Source: Salinibacterium sp. M195 (GTDB taxonomy: Bacteria > Actinomycetota > Actinomycetes > Actinomycetales > Microbacteriaceae). From it: a stretch of 64,000 nt of DNA. The notes below the pieces were generated by a model. That model saw only the letters and a program-made list of their open reading frames with translations, did not search any database and was not told the origin of the DNA. Positions 33,845 to 42,902 of this stretch are shown here, piece by piece (position 1 is the stretch's first letter; every line of letters starts with the position of its first letter). Both the position numbers and the translations under genes were made by a program. Location: positions 2,728,001-2,792,000 of the forward strand of contig NZ_CP040814.1 in assembly GCF_019443965.1 (NCBI RefSeq), written 5' to 3'.

Positions 33845-34765
33845 CTAACGGAGCGGCAGCAACTCTGAACTGCGACGCGCAACCTCACGATGCAGGGCTG
33901 CCCGCACCAGTTGAACCGCCTCGACATCCGCCGCCTCTTTGCGCACCGAGAGCGCGAACTCGAGCCGAAAACTGACCTCATCGGGCAGCACCGCAACGAG
34001 GCCAGGTTCGTGCTCAGCCATGAACGCGTGCAGAAGCCCAATGCCCGCTCCCTGACGGGTGGCCTCGAGCTGCGCAAACACACTCGTGGAACCGAATCCC
34101 ACCCGCATGTCGCCGAGCACCGGGGCGAGGTCGAGCTCGCGAACGGTGAGCAGGGCATCCACATAAAAGACCAGCGGATGGGTGTCGAGGTCGGCAACCG
34201 AATGGATCGGCGGATGAGTAGCCACATAGTCGGGCGAGGCATACAGGCGGAGCGCGTAGGCAGCGAGTGGTTCCGAGGCAAGGCGTGACGTCGCGGATGA
34301 GCCGACAGTAATTGCGAGGTCGAAGCCGGCACCGCGCAAGCTCAGGGGACGGGTGGAGGTGACCAGTTCGACCGTGATCGACGGATGCTCCGCCTGCACT
34401 GCTGCGAGCGCTGCGGTCACAAAGGTGGCTCCGAAGCCGTCGGGCGCCACGATGCGCACGGTGCCGCGCACTTCGTCAGCTCCCCCGCTGGTTGCCCCGA
34501 CAACGTTTTCGACGATGTTCTCGAGGCCGGCAGCACGGGTGGCGACTTCGCGGCCGATGGCGGTGAGTTCCCAGCCGTCGGCCCCACGGTCGAGGAGTCG
34601 CACACCGAGGGCGGCTTCGAGCCGGTCAATGCGGCGACGCACGGTGGTGTGGTCGACCCCGAGCAAGGTTGCGGCTGACACCATTCGGCCGGCGCGCGCG
34701 ACAGCAATGAGGTATCGCAGATCGTCGGTGCTCACATCGAGCGGATGCACGGAATCGCTGGCCAT
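33845..34765 (-). CDS. LysR-family transcriptional regulator
   Basis: A 306-residue regulator with an N-terminal winged HTH (LRYLIAVARAGRMVSAATLLGVDHTTVRRRIDRLEAALGVRLLDR; helix 3 is TTVRRRIDRLE) and a periplasmic-binding-like effector domain (VRGTVRIVAPDGFGATFV). It is codirectional with and upstream of mmsA, its probable target. The inducer could be a carbon-source intermediate. A perfect palindrome at 34823-34840 lies in the divergent gap to rmuC. Confidence 0.93.
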   Translation of the reverse strand: MASDSVHPLDVSTDDLRYLIAVARAGRMVSAATLLGVDHTTVRRRIDRLEAALGVRLLDRGADGWELTAIGREVATRAAGLENIVENVVGATSGGADEVRGTVRIVAPDGFGATFVTAALAAVQAEHPSITVELVTSTRPLSLRGAGFDLAITVGSSATSRLASEPLAAYALRLYASPDYVATHPPIHSVADLDTHPLVFYVDALLTVRELDLAPVLGDMRVGFGSTSVFAQLEATRQGAGIGLLHAFMAEHEPGLVAVLPDEVSFRLEFALSVRKEAADVEAVQLVRAALHREVARRSSELLPLR

Positions 34766-34822
34766 TGACCCAGCCTAGAGCGGGCTGGCCGTCACCCCTC
34801 TCATTGCGCTCGGCGTTAGTCT

Positions 34823-34840
34823 CCGCGGGATGTCCCGCGG
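34823..34840. promoter_or_regulatory. Perfect 8-2-8 palindrome in the lysR/rmuC divergent gap
   Basis: CCGCGGGA and TCCCGCGG are separated by TG, 58 bases from the lysR start and 41 bases before rmuC. It lacks the T-N11-A of a classical LysR box, so it may serve another regulator or form an mRNA hairpin in the rmuC leader. Confidence 0.4.
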
Positions 34841-34880
34841 TGCTCCTCAAAATGTCCCCGCAGGCTGACACACTGACGGA

Positions 34881-36188
34881 ATGGATCCCCTCGTCACCCT
34901 CATTGTTGGCCTTCTTATCGGCGCTATTCTTGGCGTGGTCATTGGTCTACTCATAGCCCGAGTGCGCGCAACTGCCCCAACAGGGCGGGTCGACCCTGAG
35001 GTGCTGGAGGCACGCCACCTGGCCGCGATTGCGCAGGTCACGGCTGTCGAGCGAGAGCAACAGTCGCGGCTTTCGGCGGAGCTGGCCTCCACTACCGCCC
35101 GCGCCGGAGCGCTCGGCGAGCAGGTTGCATCGCTACAAAATCAGTACCGCGAAACCATTGACCGTCAGCGGGATGAGGCGCTGGCACTCGCCGAACGAGA
35201 ACGCCGCGAATCGAAAGTGTTGCAAGCCCTCACGCCCGTGCAAGAAACACTGCGCACGATGCAGAACAAGGTCACTGAGCTCGAGTCGCAGCGCAGTCTG
35301 CAACACGGTGAACTGAGCCAGCAGTTGAAGTCGGCCACGGAATCCGAAGAACGCTTGCGCAGCACGGCCGAGTCACTGGCCTCTGCCCTGCGTAACAACT
35401 CCACCCGTGGAGTATGGGGCGAGACTCAGTTGCGCAATGTCGTGCAGGCTGCGGGCCTCATCGAGCGCGTTGATTTCGATGTGCAATCGAGCATTACCTC
35501 GGATGCCGGTGCCGGCCGCCCCGACATGGTCGTGCACCTTCCCGGCGGCAAGAACATCGCCGTCGACGCCAAGGTGCCGTTCACTGCTTTCTTGGAGGCG
35601 AGTCAGATCTCGGTCACCGCTACGGGAGAAGAGGGTGCCCGCCGCGAGGCTCTCATCAAACAGCACGTGAAGGTGATGCGCGGCCACATCGATACTCTCG
35701 CGAGCAAGGCCTATTGGGCGGGGCTCGATGCCTCCCCCGAACTCGTGATTGCGTTCATCCCCAGCGAGTCACTCGTGTCGTCGGCGATGGAAGCGGACCC
35801 TTCGATCATGGATTACGCCTTCAACAAGCGCGTAGCGCTCGCCTCCCCCGTCACTCTCTGGTCCGTGCTGAAGACTGTCGCGTTCTCGTGGCAGCAAGAC
35901 GTGCTCACCGACCAGGCCAAAACGCTGTTCGACCTCAGCAAGGAGCTCTACCAGCGCCTCGCTACTCTCGCCGAGCACGCTGACAAGTTGCGCCGCTCGA
36001 TCGACGGCACCGTCAACAGCTACAACCAGTTCGCGAACTCTCTAGAAACCCGCGTGCTCGTCACCGCCCGAAAGCTCAACGCCCTCGACGAGTCCAAAGT
36101 CATCGGCGCCACCAACACTGTTGAAGGCACACCGAAGCACATCACCGCCGCTGAGATGGAGCTCGACCTGCCCGACGACAGCGCCTAG
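34881..36188 (+). CDS. rmuC: RmuC-family DNA recombination protein
   Basis: A 435-residue protein. An N-terminal membrane helix (LIVGLLIGAILGVVIGLLIA) is followed by a long coiled coil to about residue 165. Then comes the RmuC nuclease-like core: NNSTRGVWGETQLRNVV, RPDMVVHLPGGKNIAVDAKVP and FIPSES. The PD-(D/E)xK-like DAK motif is present. RmuC limits inversion at short inverted repeats; the biochemical activity is inferred from the fold. ATG 34881 is the only sensible start. Confidence 0.94.
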   Translation: MDPLVTLIVGLLIGAILGVVIGLLIARVRATAPTGRVDPEVLEARHLAAIAQVTAVEREQQSRLSAELASTTARAGALGEQVASLQNQYRETIDRQRDEALALAERERRESKVLQALTPVQETLRTMQNKVTELESQRSLQHGELSQQLKSATESEERLRSTAESLASALRNNSTRGVWGETQLRNVVQAAGLIERVDFDVQSSITSDAGAGRPDMVVHLPGGKNIAVDAKVPFTAFLEASQISVTATGEEGARREALIKQHVKVMRGHIDTLASKAYWAGLDASPELVIAFIPSESLVSSAMEADPSIMDYAFNKRVALASPVTLWSVLKTVAFSWQQDVLTDQAKTLFDLSKELYQRLATLAEHADKLRRSIDGTVNSYNQFANSLETRVLVTARKLNALDESKVIGATNTVEGTPKHITAAEMELDLPDDSA

Positions 36189-36210
36189 TCGCGTCGCCGC
36201 TAACGACAAA

Positions 36211-36242
36211 GGGCGCGTTCTCCACTGAGGAGAGCCGCGCCC
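36211..36242. terminator. Bidirectional hairpin between rmuC and glpX
   Basis: GGGCGCG (36211-36217) pairs with CGCGCCC (36236-36242), with an inner CTCC/GGAG helix. It lies between the convergent gene ends. Confidence 0.7.
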
Positions 36243-36257
36243 ACTGCACAAAGATGT

Positions 36258-37247
36258 TTAGTGGTCGAGCCACTTCTCGGCGAGGTGGTCGGCCGAAATG
36301 CGGCGGATCGTGCCGGAATGCGAGCGCAAGACAATCGACTCCGTGCGAATGATGGGGCCGTAGCGGCGCACACCCTTCACGAGTCCACCATCGGTCACAC
36401 CAGTCGCGACAAAGAACGTGTTGTCGCTGGCCACCATCTCGTCTGCCGTGTAGACGTGATCAAACTTGAGCCCGGCATCCATTCCGCGTTGGCGTTCGTC
36501 GTCCGTCTGCGGATACAGGATCGTCTGGATCTCGCCGCCGAGCGCCTTAATGGCACACGCCGTAGCAACGCCCTCCGGGCTGCCGCCCACGCCGACACAC
36601 ATGTCGATGCGAGTGCCATAGAGCGCAGCGTTGATTCCGCCAGCAACGTCACCGTCGAGCATGAGGCGAGTACCCGCACCCGCTGCACGAATGTCCTCAA
36701 TGAGTTGAGCGTGACGCGGACGGTCAAGTACCGCCACCACGATGTCTTCGGGGAGCTTGCCCTTGGCCTTAGCGAGCGCACGGATGTTCTCGCCGATGGG
36801 CTTATGGATGTCGACGACGCCAATACCTTCAGCACCCGTAACGATCTTGTCCATGTAGAAAACGGTGGAGGCGTCGAGCATTGTGCCTCGGTCAGAAACG
36901 GCAATCATCGAGATCGCGTTCTGCCGACCGGCAGCAGTCAGCGAGGTGCCGTCGATCGGGTCAACCGCAATGTCGCACGCTGGGCCGCGACCGGTGCCGA
37001 CAAACTCACCGTTGAACAGCATCGGGGCGTTGTCTTTCTCGCCCTCACCAATAACAACAAGGCCATCGAAGTCGACAGTGCCCAAAAACTTGCGCATCGC
37101 GTCAACCGCGGCACCATCGGCGCCGAGCTTGTCGCCCTTACCGATGAAGGGAACGGCGCGAATCGCGGCGGCTTCGGTGGCCCGCACAAGCTCAAGAGCG
37201 AGGTTGCGGTCCGGGTGGAGGAATAACGTGCCGGTTTCTGTACTCAC
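36258..37247 (-). CDS. glpX: Class II fructose-1,6-bisphosphatase
   Basis: A 329-residue GlpX-type phosphatase for gluconeogenesis. Metal and substrate blocks are VVIGEGEKDNAPMLFNGE, DIAVDPIDGTSLTA and LMLDGDVAGGINAAL. It removes phosphate 1 of fructose-1,6-bisphosphate, opposing glycolysis. The start is a GTG with AGGA upstream. Aldolase fbaA lies 1.3 kb away on the other strand. Confidence 0.96.
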   Translation of the reverse strand: MSTETGTLFLHPDRNLALELVRATEAAAIRAVPFIGKGDKLGADGAAVDAMRKFLGTVDFDGLVVIGEGEKDNAPMLFNGEFVGTGRGPACDIAVDPIDGTSLTAAGRQNAISMIAVSDRGTMLDASTVFYMDKIVTGAEGIGVVDIHKPIGENIRALAKAKGKLPEDIVVAVLDRPRHAQLIEDIRAAGAGTRLMLDGDVAGGINAALYGTRIDMCVGVGGSPEGVATACAIKALGGEIQTILYPQTDDERQRGMDAGLKFDHVYTADEMVASDNTFFVATGVTDGGLVKGVRRYGPIIRTESIVLRSHSGTIRRISADHLAEKWLDH

Positions 37248-37351
37248 CTAGAGGCATCCTTCGTTGAAAGTGGTCGACTGGGGACGCGCCGGTGGTGGTC
37301 AGCGCGTTCCCCAGCTTACCGGAGCGAAAGGAACTAGGTTCCTGCCGCTCG

Positions 37352-37570
37352 TCAGCTACCTGAGGTACGGGTGATGATGTCGCCTGGCGCGCAATTCAAC
37401 GCATCGCAAATCGCGTTCAAGGTAGTGAATCGGATCGCTTTGGCATGGTTGTTTTTGAGGAGTGAAAGGTTCACGGTTGAGATCCCCGTGCGTCGAGAGA
37501 GTTCCGTGAGGGTCATCTCTCGGGCTGCAAGTTGGTGGTCCAGAGTGATCGTGATCGTGGCTCCTGCCAT
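37352..37570 (-). CDS. Small Xre/Cro-type HTH regulator (YozG-like)
   Basis: A 72-residue protein that is almost entirely one helix-turn-helix: MTLTELSRRTGISTVNLSLLKNNHAK, then RFTTLNAICDALNCAPGDII. This size and ending are typical of YozG-like regulators that partner DUF2975 membrane proteins. Its ATG overlaps the stop of the DUF2975 gene (TGATG). It is likely to bind the inverted repeat at 38200-38240 at the head of its own operon. Confidence 0.9.
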   Translation of the reverse strand: MAGATITITLDHQLAAREMTLTELSRRTGISTVNLSLLKNNHAKAIRFTTLNAICDALNCAPGDIITRTSGS

Positions 37571-38220
37571 CAGACGACGCCATCCGCATCGGTTGCAAAG
37601 CGGCTCAGTCGTGCTAGCGCTAGGGCGGTAAAGATCACCAACATGCCTGACACAACAGGAAGTGCGTCGATGCCTGCGAGAAACCCGGGTTCAAGCCAAT
37701 ACTTGTCATCGGCATACACTGCGGCTGCAGCTCGGACCGCAGCCTCATAGTCGAGCTGCCCTGTGACCAGCGATCCGATCATTATGACCAGCCCAGCAGC
37801 TCCGATGAGAATTGCGAATAGTGACCAGCGGAGTCGTGCGGTGAGAACGCCGATGCCTGCAGCGACTATCGGCAGCACCGCCAATATCGTCACCACGAAA
37901 GCGGCCCACTCCGCCGTGATGAAGGTGTCGAGCACATGTGCCGGGAGGCCCGTAACGGTTGCATCGATGAAGCTCGTCGACGACGGTACTGCCTCGACCG
38001 CAGTCCAGCTCGCGACGGCGTTCTCTGCTGTGACGGGCTGTATCGGAATACTTGCGGTAACTGTTCCCGAGGCAATCTCCCCGATCATGTCGAAATGCCA
38101 CAGTGTTCGCACGGCTGCGACCAGCAGTCCTGCGAACACCACAAGGGTTGCGATGATGGCATTTAGCGGTGATCGTCGAACTCGAGGCGATCCACTAGTA
38201 TTACGTTTATCGTTATGCAT
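37570..38220 (-). CDS. DUF2975-like membrane protein
   Basis: A 216-residue membrane protein with about four helices: NAIIATLVVFAGLLVAAV, VVTILAVLPIVAAGIGVL, ILIGAAGLVIMIGSLV and ALPVVSGMLVIFTALALARL. An extracytoplasmic segment lies between helices 1 and 2. It is paired with the Xre gene, the known DUF2975-HTH arrangement. ATG 38220 is chosen although no ribosome site precedes it: the upstream bases belong to a perfect 15-bp inverted repeat that encloses the start codon. The function of such pairs is unknown. Confidence 0.75.
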   Translation of the reverse strand: MHNDKRNTSGSPRVRRSPLNAIIATLVVFAGLLVAAVRTLWHFDMIGEIASGTVTASIPIQPVTAENAVASWTAVEAVPSSTSFIDATVTGLPAHVLDTFITAEWAAFVVTILAVLPIVAAGIGVLTARLRWSLFAILIGAAGLVIMIGSLVTGQLDYEAAVRAAAAVYADDKYWLEPGFLAGIDALPVVSGMLVIFTALALARLSRFATDADGVV

Positions 38221-38240
38221 GGCACAACGATAAACGTAAT
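38200..38240. promoter_or_regulatory. 15-bp perfect inverted repeat around the DUF2975 start codon
   Basis: ATTACGTTTATCGTT (38200-38214) and its complement AACGATAAACGTAAT (38226-38240) are separated by 11 bases containing the ATG. As DNA it is a strong operator candidate for the Xre protein. As RNA it would place the start codon in a hairpin loop. Confidence 0.75.
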
Positions 38241-38521
38241 GGTGATGCTGCGCAAGTCCGCCCCAAAACTGCGCCCTAAGCATGTCTCAAGCCCAACGCC
38301 GGTGCTCCTGAGTTGGTGAGCGCGTGACCATCGCCGTCGCCCAGAAACGCGAGGCGGAAGCCCGCACCGTCAGCAGAAATTGTCACAATGATCGGTGACG
38401 TCGGGTGCTCCCTGCACCCGCCAGCACGCCTGTAACAGTTCGCGCCCGCACAGAGCTGGTGGATAGAATCGACGCGAGCCGTGCCAGAGCGGTAATCGGT
38501 ACCGTACGAGGAGAGACAACA
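38241..38521. other. Intergenic region upstream of fbaA
   Basis: This 280-bp gap holds the fbaA promoter region; TAGAAT at 38464-38469 is a possible -10, without a clear -35. On the minus strand, bases about 38276-38400 read as a coding-like string (TISADGAGFRLAFLGDGDG) ending at a stop, without a plausible start. It may be a gene remnant or chance. Confidence 0.3.
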
Positions 38522-39547
38522 ATGCCCGTCGCAACCCCAGATCAGTACGCAGAAATGCTCGACAAGGCGAAGAAGAACTCTTTCGCCTACCCCGCCATCA
38601 ACGTTTCATCGTCGTCGACGATCAACGGTGTTTTGCAGGGACTCAGCGATGCCGGGTCAGACGGCATCATCCAGGTCACCACGGGTGGCGCAGACTACTT
38701 TGCTGGCCAGTCCGTCAAGGCACGCGCCTCCGGAGCCCTCGCTTTCGCCGCGTTCGTCACCGAGGTTGCTAAGAACTACCCGGTCACAGTTGCGCTGCAC
38801 ACTGACCACTGCCCCAAGAACGCCCTTGACGACTTCGTTTACCCGCTCATCGCGGCATCCGAAGCTGAAGTCAAGGCTGGCCGCAACCCGATCTTCCAGT
38901 CGCACATGTGGGATGGCTCGGCCGTTCCCCTTGCCGAGAACCTTGAGATTGCGAAAGACATCCTGCCCCGCATGAAGGCAATCAACTCGATTCTCGAAGT
39001 TGAGATCGGTGTTGTCGGCGGCGAAGAAGACGGTGTGAGCCACGACATCAATGACAGCCTTTACACGACGCTGGATGACGTAATCGCTACCGTCGAAGCG
39101 CTCGGTCTCGGCGACCAGGGCCGCTACATTGCCGCCCTCACGTTCGGCAACGTGCACGGTGTCTACAAGCCGGGCAACGTGAAGCTTCGTCCAGAACTGC
39201 TTGGCGAGATTCAGGCCGGCATCGCCGCCAAGTACGGCACCGATGCCAACCCACTCGACCTCGTCTTCCACGGTGGATCAGGTTCGACGGATGCTGAAAT
39301 CGCTACCGCCGTTGCCAACGGTGTCATCAAGATGAACATCGACACCGACACTCAGTACGCCTACAGCCGCTCGATCGCGGACAGCGTTCTGAAGAACTAC
39401 GACGGCTTCCTCAAGATTGACAGCGAGGTCGGAAACAAGAAGATCTACGACCCCCGCGCCTGGGGCAAGACCGCAGAATCCGCACTCGCGTTGCGCGTTG
39501 TTGAAGCAACGAAGCAGCTCGGTTCCGCTGGACACTCCGGCAAGTAA
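38522..39547 (+). CDS. fbaA: Class II fructose-bisphosphate aldolase
   Basis: A 341-residue zinc aldolase that splits fructose-1,6-bisphosphate. The zinc and catalytic blocks are ALHTDHCPKNALDD, EIGVVGGEEDGVSHD, GNVHGVYKPGNVKL and LVFHGGSGSTD. The length and the insertion fit the type A (E. coli-like) class II enzymes of Actinobacteria. ATG 38522 is preceded by GAGGAGAG; the frame is open back to 38405 without a ribosome site. Confidence 0.96.
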   Translation: MPVATPDQYAEMLDKAKKNSFAYPAINVSSSSTINGVLQGLSDAGSDGIIQVTTGGADYFAGQSVKARASGALAFAAFVTEVAKNYPVTVALHTDHCPKNALDDFVYPLIAASEAEVKAGRNPIFQSHMWDGSAVPLAENLEIAKDILPRMKAINSILEVEIGVVGGEEDGVSHDINDSLYTTLDDVIATVEALGLGDQGRYIAALTFGNVHGVYKPGNVKLRPELLGEIQAGIAAKYGTDANPLDLVFHGGSGSTDAEIATAVANGVIKMNIDTDTQYAYSRSIADSVLKNYDGFLKIDSEVGNKKIYDPRAWGKTAESALALRVVEATKQLGSAGHSGK

Positions 39548-39560
39548 CTCGTTTCACACG

Positions 39561-39590
39561 ACGGGGTCAGCCTTCGGGCTGGCCCCGTTT
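39561..39590 (+). terminator. Intrinsic terminator of fbaA
   Basis: ACGGGGTCAGCC (39561-39572) pairs with GGCTGGCCCCGT (39577-39588), a TTCG tetraloop hairpin with one G-T wobble, followed by TTT. Confidence 0.88.
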
Positions 39591-39667
39591 GTGCGTTAAC
39601 GAGGCGCTGCGCCGGTCACTAAGCCGAGCACCAGTCCGAGCACTCACCTGCGCTTAGGGCGCTAGCG

Positions 39668-40228
39668 CTAGCGCTGACTGGTCGCGTACTCCAGAAATGC
39701 TGGGTCGCTGAGGAGCACCCCGCTGAGCACGGCCACCACGATGATGCCCGAAAGCACGGCGCCGGCGAGCGGAATCCAAAACGCGATCCGATTGCGTTGC
39801 ACTTGGCGTAGCGCCAGAATGATCGTGATGATCAGGATGCTGATGCGCACAATGTTGAGAATGCCGCCAGCCTGAGTTGCCGCGTCTTCGGAAGCAAAGC
39901 CTTCGAGGCCCTGAGTCGCGAGCCCTTCAGCCATCAGCGGTCCGAGATTTGTGTAGGTGGAGAAGTAGACGATGATGTCGAAAACACCGAGGAAGAGCAG
40001 CGTGGAGGTGATCAAGACATCCCACCGGCGACGGGGTCCTTCGGCGTGCGGGCCAGCCGTTGAGCCCGCTGACGGGGCGGCCGTGGGCTGCGCGATCTGT
40101 GAGGCAGGGGATTGCGCTCCAGGAGGCGGGCTAGCCGGCGAGAGCGTGTCGGCAGTTTCACTCGTCGGTGCATCGGGATCAAACGGCGCGTACTCGCCGT
40201 ATTGCGGTCGGGGGCGCGGGTCAGTCAT
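39668..40228 (-). CDS. Membrane protein of unknown function (possibly DUF6264)
   Basis: A 186-residue protein with a Pro/Ala/Ser-rich cytosolic N-terminus (MTDPRPRPQYGEYAPF) and four predicted helices starting at WDVLITSTLLFLGVFDIIVYF. The opening PRPRPQYGEY is reminiscent of a Microbacteriaceae family, an assignment made from memory. It begins three bases after the ispH stop and is co-transcribed with it. A 16-bp palindrome of GCGCTAGC units (39659-39674) spans its stop codon. Confidence 0.65.
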   Translation of the reverse strand: MTDPRPRPQYGEYAPFDPDAPTSETADTLSPASPPPGAQSPASQIAQPTAAPSAGSTAGPHAEGPRRRWDVLITSTLLFLGVFDIIVYFSTYTNLGPLMAEGLATQGLEGFASEDAATQAGGILNIVRISILIITIILALRQVQRNRIAFWIPLAGAVLSGIIVVAVLSGVLLSDPAFLEYATSQR

Positions 40229-40231
40229 CGG

Positions 40232-41317
40232 TTATTGCCAATCAAGTTTGCGATTGCGACCACCGAGGCCGCGTTCGTCGGGGTTGCCTGCAGCGTCGGT
40301 GCGCAGTTCTTTGGGCAGGGAGAACATGAGGTCTTCTTCAGCGGTCACCACGCTGGACACATCGCCGTAGCCCGCGTCGGCGAGATCGGCGAGAACTTCT
40401 TGAACGAGAACTTCAGGAACGGATGCTCCACTCGTGACGCCGACCGTCGAGATGCCGTCGAGCCACTCTTGCTTGATTTCGCTGGCGTAGTCGACGCGAT
40501 ACGCGGCTTTGGCACCGTACTCGAGGGCAACATCAACCAGACGCACCGTGTTCGAGCTATTGGCACTGCCGACAACAATCACGAGTTCTGCCTCTTCGGC
40601 AACTTTCTTGATGGCGACCTGACGGTTTTGGGTCGCGTAACAAATGTCATCACTCGGTGGGTCTTGAAGCGTGGGAAAGCGTTCGCGCAGCAAGCGAACT
40701 GTCTCCATAGTTTCGTCAACACTCAGGGTTGTTTGCGAGAGCCAGACAAGGTTGTCGGTGTTCTCGACGACGATGTTGGGAACATCGGCCGGGCTGTTGA
40801 CGAGAATGGTGCGCTCAGGCGCATGGCCCATCGTGCCCTCAACCTCTTCGTGGCCGTGGTGGCCGATCAGCAAGATTTGGTAGTTATCCCGGGCAAAGCG
40901 CGTTGCTTCGCGGTGAACCTTCGTGACAAGCGGGCATGTTGCGTCGATCGCGTGCAATTCGCGATCGGCAGCACCCTTGACCACAGCAGGCGAGACACCG
41001 TGGGCAGAAAACACCACGGTCGATCCCTCAGGAACTTCTTCAACCTCATCCACAAAAATTGCGCCTTGGGCCTCAAGGGTCGTCACAACGTGGATGTTGT
41101 GCACAATCTGCTTGCGCACATAGATGGGAGCGCCGTAGTTGGCGAGTGCCTTCTCGACCGCAATAACAGCGCGATCCACTCCGGCACAGTATCCGCGTGG
41201 CGCGGCCAAGAGCACGCGCTTGCCTCCCGCAACCGGCAGATTTTTCAGCTGTTCGCGGCGTGCAGGCATCGCGGGCATTGCTAGCGCTTGGGCGCTTCCG
41301 TTAGAAATGGTGCTCAC
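40232..41317 (-). CDS. ispH: 4-hydroxy-3-methylbut-2-enyl diphosphate reductase
   Basis: A 361-residue Fe-S enzyme that produces IPP and DMAPP in the last step of the MEP isoprenoid pathway. The three cluster Cys are in [24 protein letters not shown] and [10 protein letters not shown]. Other blocks are FSAHGVSP and [11 protein letters not shown]. It has a GTG start and a variable N-terminal extension of about 30 residues. It is divergent from xseA. UppS, which uses IPP, is encoded 7.5 kb away. Confidence 0.96.
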   Translation of the reverse strand: MSTISNGSAQALAMPAMPARREQLKNLPVAGGKRVLLAAPRGYCAGVDRAVIAVEKALANYGAPIYVRKQIVHNIHVVTTLEAQGAIFVDEVEEVPEGSTVVFSAHGVSPAVVKGAADRELHAIDATCPLVTKVHREATRFARDNYQILLIGHHGHEEVEGTMGHAPERTILVNSPADVPNIVVENTDNLVWLSQTTLSVDETMETVRLLRERFPTLQDPPSDDICYATQNRQVAIKKVAEEAELVIVVGSANSSNTVRLVDVALEYGAKAAYRVDYASEIKQEWLDGISTVGVTSGASVPEVLVQEVLADLADAGYGDVSSVVTAEEDLMFSLPKELRTDAAGNPDERGLGGRNRKLDWQ

Positions 41318-41413
41318 CTAATTGATTCTACCGAAGACTGCTGCACGAACACCGAGCGCGCAGCAGTATCAGCGGCATCCTCTACCCTGTAATCAGGAGC
41401 TTGAGGAGGCTAG

Positions 41414-42634
41414 GTGACGATTATTGAGGGCCCACCCACTGTCGATGAGCCGTGGCCGGTGTCAGTACTGTCGCAGAAGATTCGCGGCTGGATCGAACGC
41501 CTCGGCTCTGCGTGGGTCGAAGGCGAGATCACCCAGTGGGGCGGTTCGGGCGGCAACATCTACGGCAAGCTCAAAGACCTTGAAGTGGATGCCACGATTT
41601 CGTTCACGATCTGGTCGTCGGTGCGCACCAAGCTTCCCAACGATCTGAAGCAGGGCGACCGCGTTGTTGCTCTCGTTAAACCCAACTACTGGGTCAAGGG
41701 CGGCACCCTCACGATGCAGGTGCTTGAGATGCGCCACGTCGGCCTTGGCGATCTGCTCGAGAAGCTTGAGTTGCTGCGCCAGAAGCTCCGCGCCGAAGGG
41801 CTCTTCGAGCACAAGAAGTCGTTGCCATTTTTGCCTAACTGCATCGGGCTCGTCACTGCTAAAGACAGCGACGCCGAGAAAGATGTCATCCGCAATGCTC
41901 AATTGCGCTGGCCCGCGGTGAAGTTCCGCACCGCGCACGCTGCGGTGCAGGGCGAGCGTGCACTCAAGGAAGTTTCCCAGGGCATCCGAGAGTTGGATGC
42001 CGACCCCGACGTCGATGTCATCATCGTCGCCCGCGGTGGTGGCGATTTTCAGAACCTGCTCGTGTTCAGCGATGAGGCGCTCGTGCGCACGGCTGCGGCA
42101 TGCGTCACGCCGCTGGTGTCGGCGATTGGTCACGAGAACGATCGACCTTTGCTCGATGAGGTCGCCGACTTGCGAGCATCCACGCCCACTGATGCAGCGA
42201 AACGAGTTGTGCCGGATGTCGCTGAAGAGTTGAGCCGAGTGCAGCAGGCTCGTGCCGGTATGCGGCTGCGTATCACTCAGCGGCTCGGCCATGAGGGCGA
42301 CCGCTTGGAGTCGCTGCGCACGCGACCCGTTCTGGCGAATCCGGTGTCTCTGATCGATTCGCATGCCGACGAGCTCTCGCGCTATGTGTCTCGCAGCAAT
42401 GAACTCGTCGAGCGCGCCATCGAGAAGGCTCACGCTGGCGTGACCGAGCTCACAGGCCAGTTGCGTGCCCTCTCTCCCCAGCGCACACTCCAGCGCGGCT
42501 ACGCGATTGCGCAACTACCCGATGGTTCGGCGCTTCGCACGACAGCCGACGCTCCTGACGGCACCGAGCTCTTACTCACAGTGGCCGACGGCAAGATTTC
42601 CACCACTGTCACCGGCCAGCCGGCAGACAACTAG
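41414..42634 (+). CDS. xseA: Exodeoxyribonuclease VII large subunit
   Basis: A 406-residue subunit. The N-terminal OB-fold (WVEGEITQWGGSGGNIYGKLKD) is followed by the catalytic core: NCIGLVTAKDSDAEKDVI, VIIVARGGGDFQNLLVFSDEALVR and SAIGHENDRPLLDEVADLRASTP. A coiled-coil C-terminus follows. With XseB it degrades single-stranded DNA. GTG 41414 has GAGGAGG upstream. It is the first gene of xseA-xseB-DUF4245-carbonic anhydrase. Confidence 0.95.
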   Translation: MTIIEGPPTVDEPWPVSVLSQKIRGWIERLGSAWVEGEITQWGGSGGNIYGKLKDLEVDATISFTIWSSVRTKLPNDLKQGDRVVALVKPNYWVKGGTLTMQVLEMRHVGLGDLLEKLELLRQKLRAEGLFEHKKSLPFLPNCIGLVTAKDSDAEKDVIRNAQLRWPAVKFRTAHAAVQGERALKEVSQGIRELDADPDVDVIIVARGGGDFQNLLVFSDEALVRTAAACVTPLVSAIGHENDRPLLDEVADLRASTPTDAAKRVVPDVAEELSRVQQARAGMRLRITQRLGHEGDRLESLRTRPVLANPVSLIDSHADELSRYVSRSNELVERAIEKAHAGVTELTGQLRALSPQRTLQRGYAIAQLPDGSALRTTADAPDGTELLLTVADGKISTTVTGQPADN

Positions 42635-42653
42635 AGAACAGTAGAATTACACC

Positions 42654-42902
42654 GTGGCTACCCCCAACGAAACCCCCGTCAGCGACCTCAGTTACGAACA
42701 GGCTCGGGATGAACTCATTTCTGTTGTCAATGAGCTTGAGCAGGGTTCGGCAACGCTCGAACAGTCGCTCGCGTTCTGGGAACGTGGTGAGGCCCTTGCC
42801 CAGCGCTGCGAGGAATGGCTCATTGGAGCGCGAGCGCGGCTAGACGCTGCCCGCAGCGGCGGTGCACTCGATGGTGCAGGCGAGACCGGTTCCGACGAGT
42901 AA
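42654..42902 (+). CDS. xseB: Exodeoxyribonuclease VII small subunit
   Basis: An 82-residue helical protein that coats the XseA coiled coil. The pattern [38 protein letters not shown] is diagnostic ([13 protein letters not shown] and [14 protein letters not shown] seen). It is 19 bases after xseA and its stop overlaps the next start by one base (TAATG). Confidence 0.93.
   Translation: MATPNETPVSDLSYEQARDELISVVNELEQGSATLEQSLAFWERGEALAQRCEEWLIGARARLDAARSGGALDGAGETGSDE

Noticed and set aside
39659-39674. GCGCTAGC palindrome at the end of the gene after ispH
   Set aside because: It is short, lacks a T-tract and spans a stop codon; similar GCTAGC strings occur elsewhere, so no terminator or operator is claimed.
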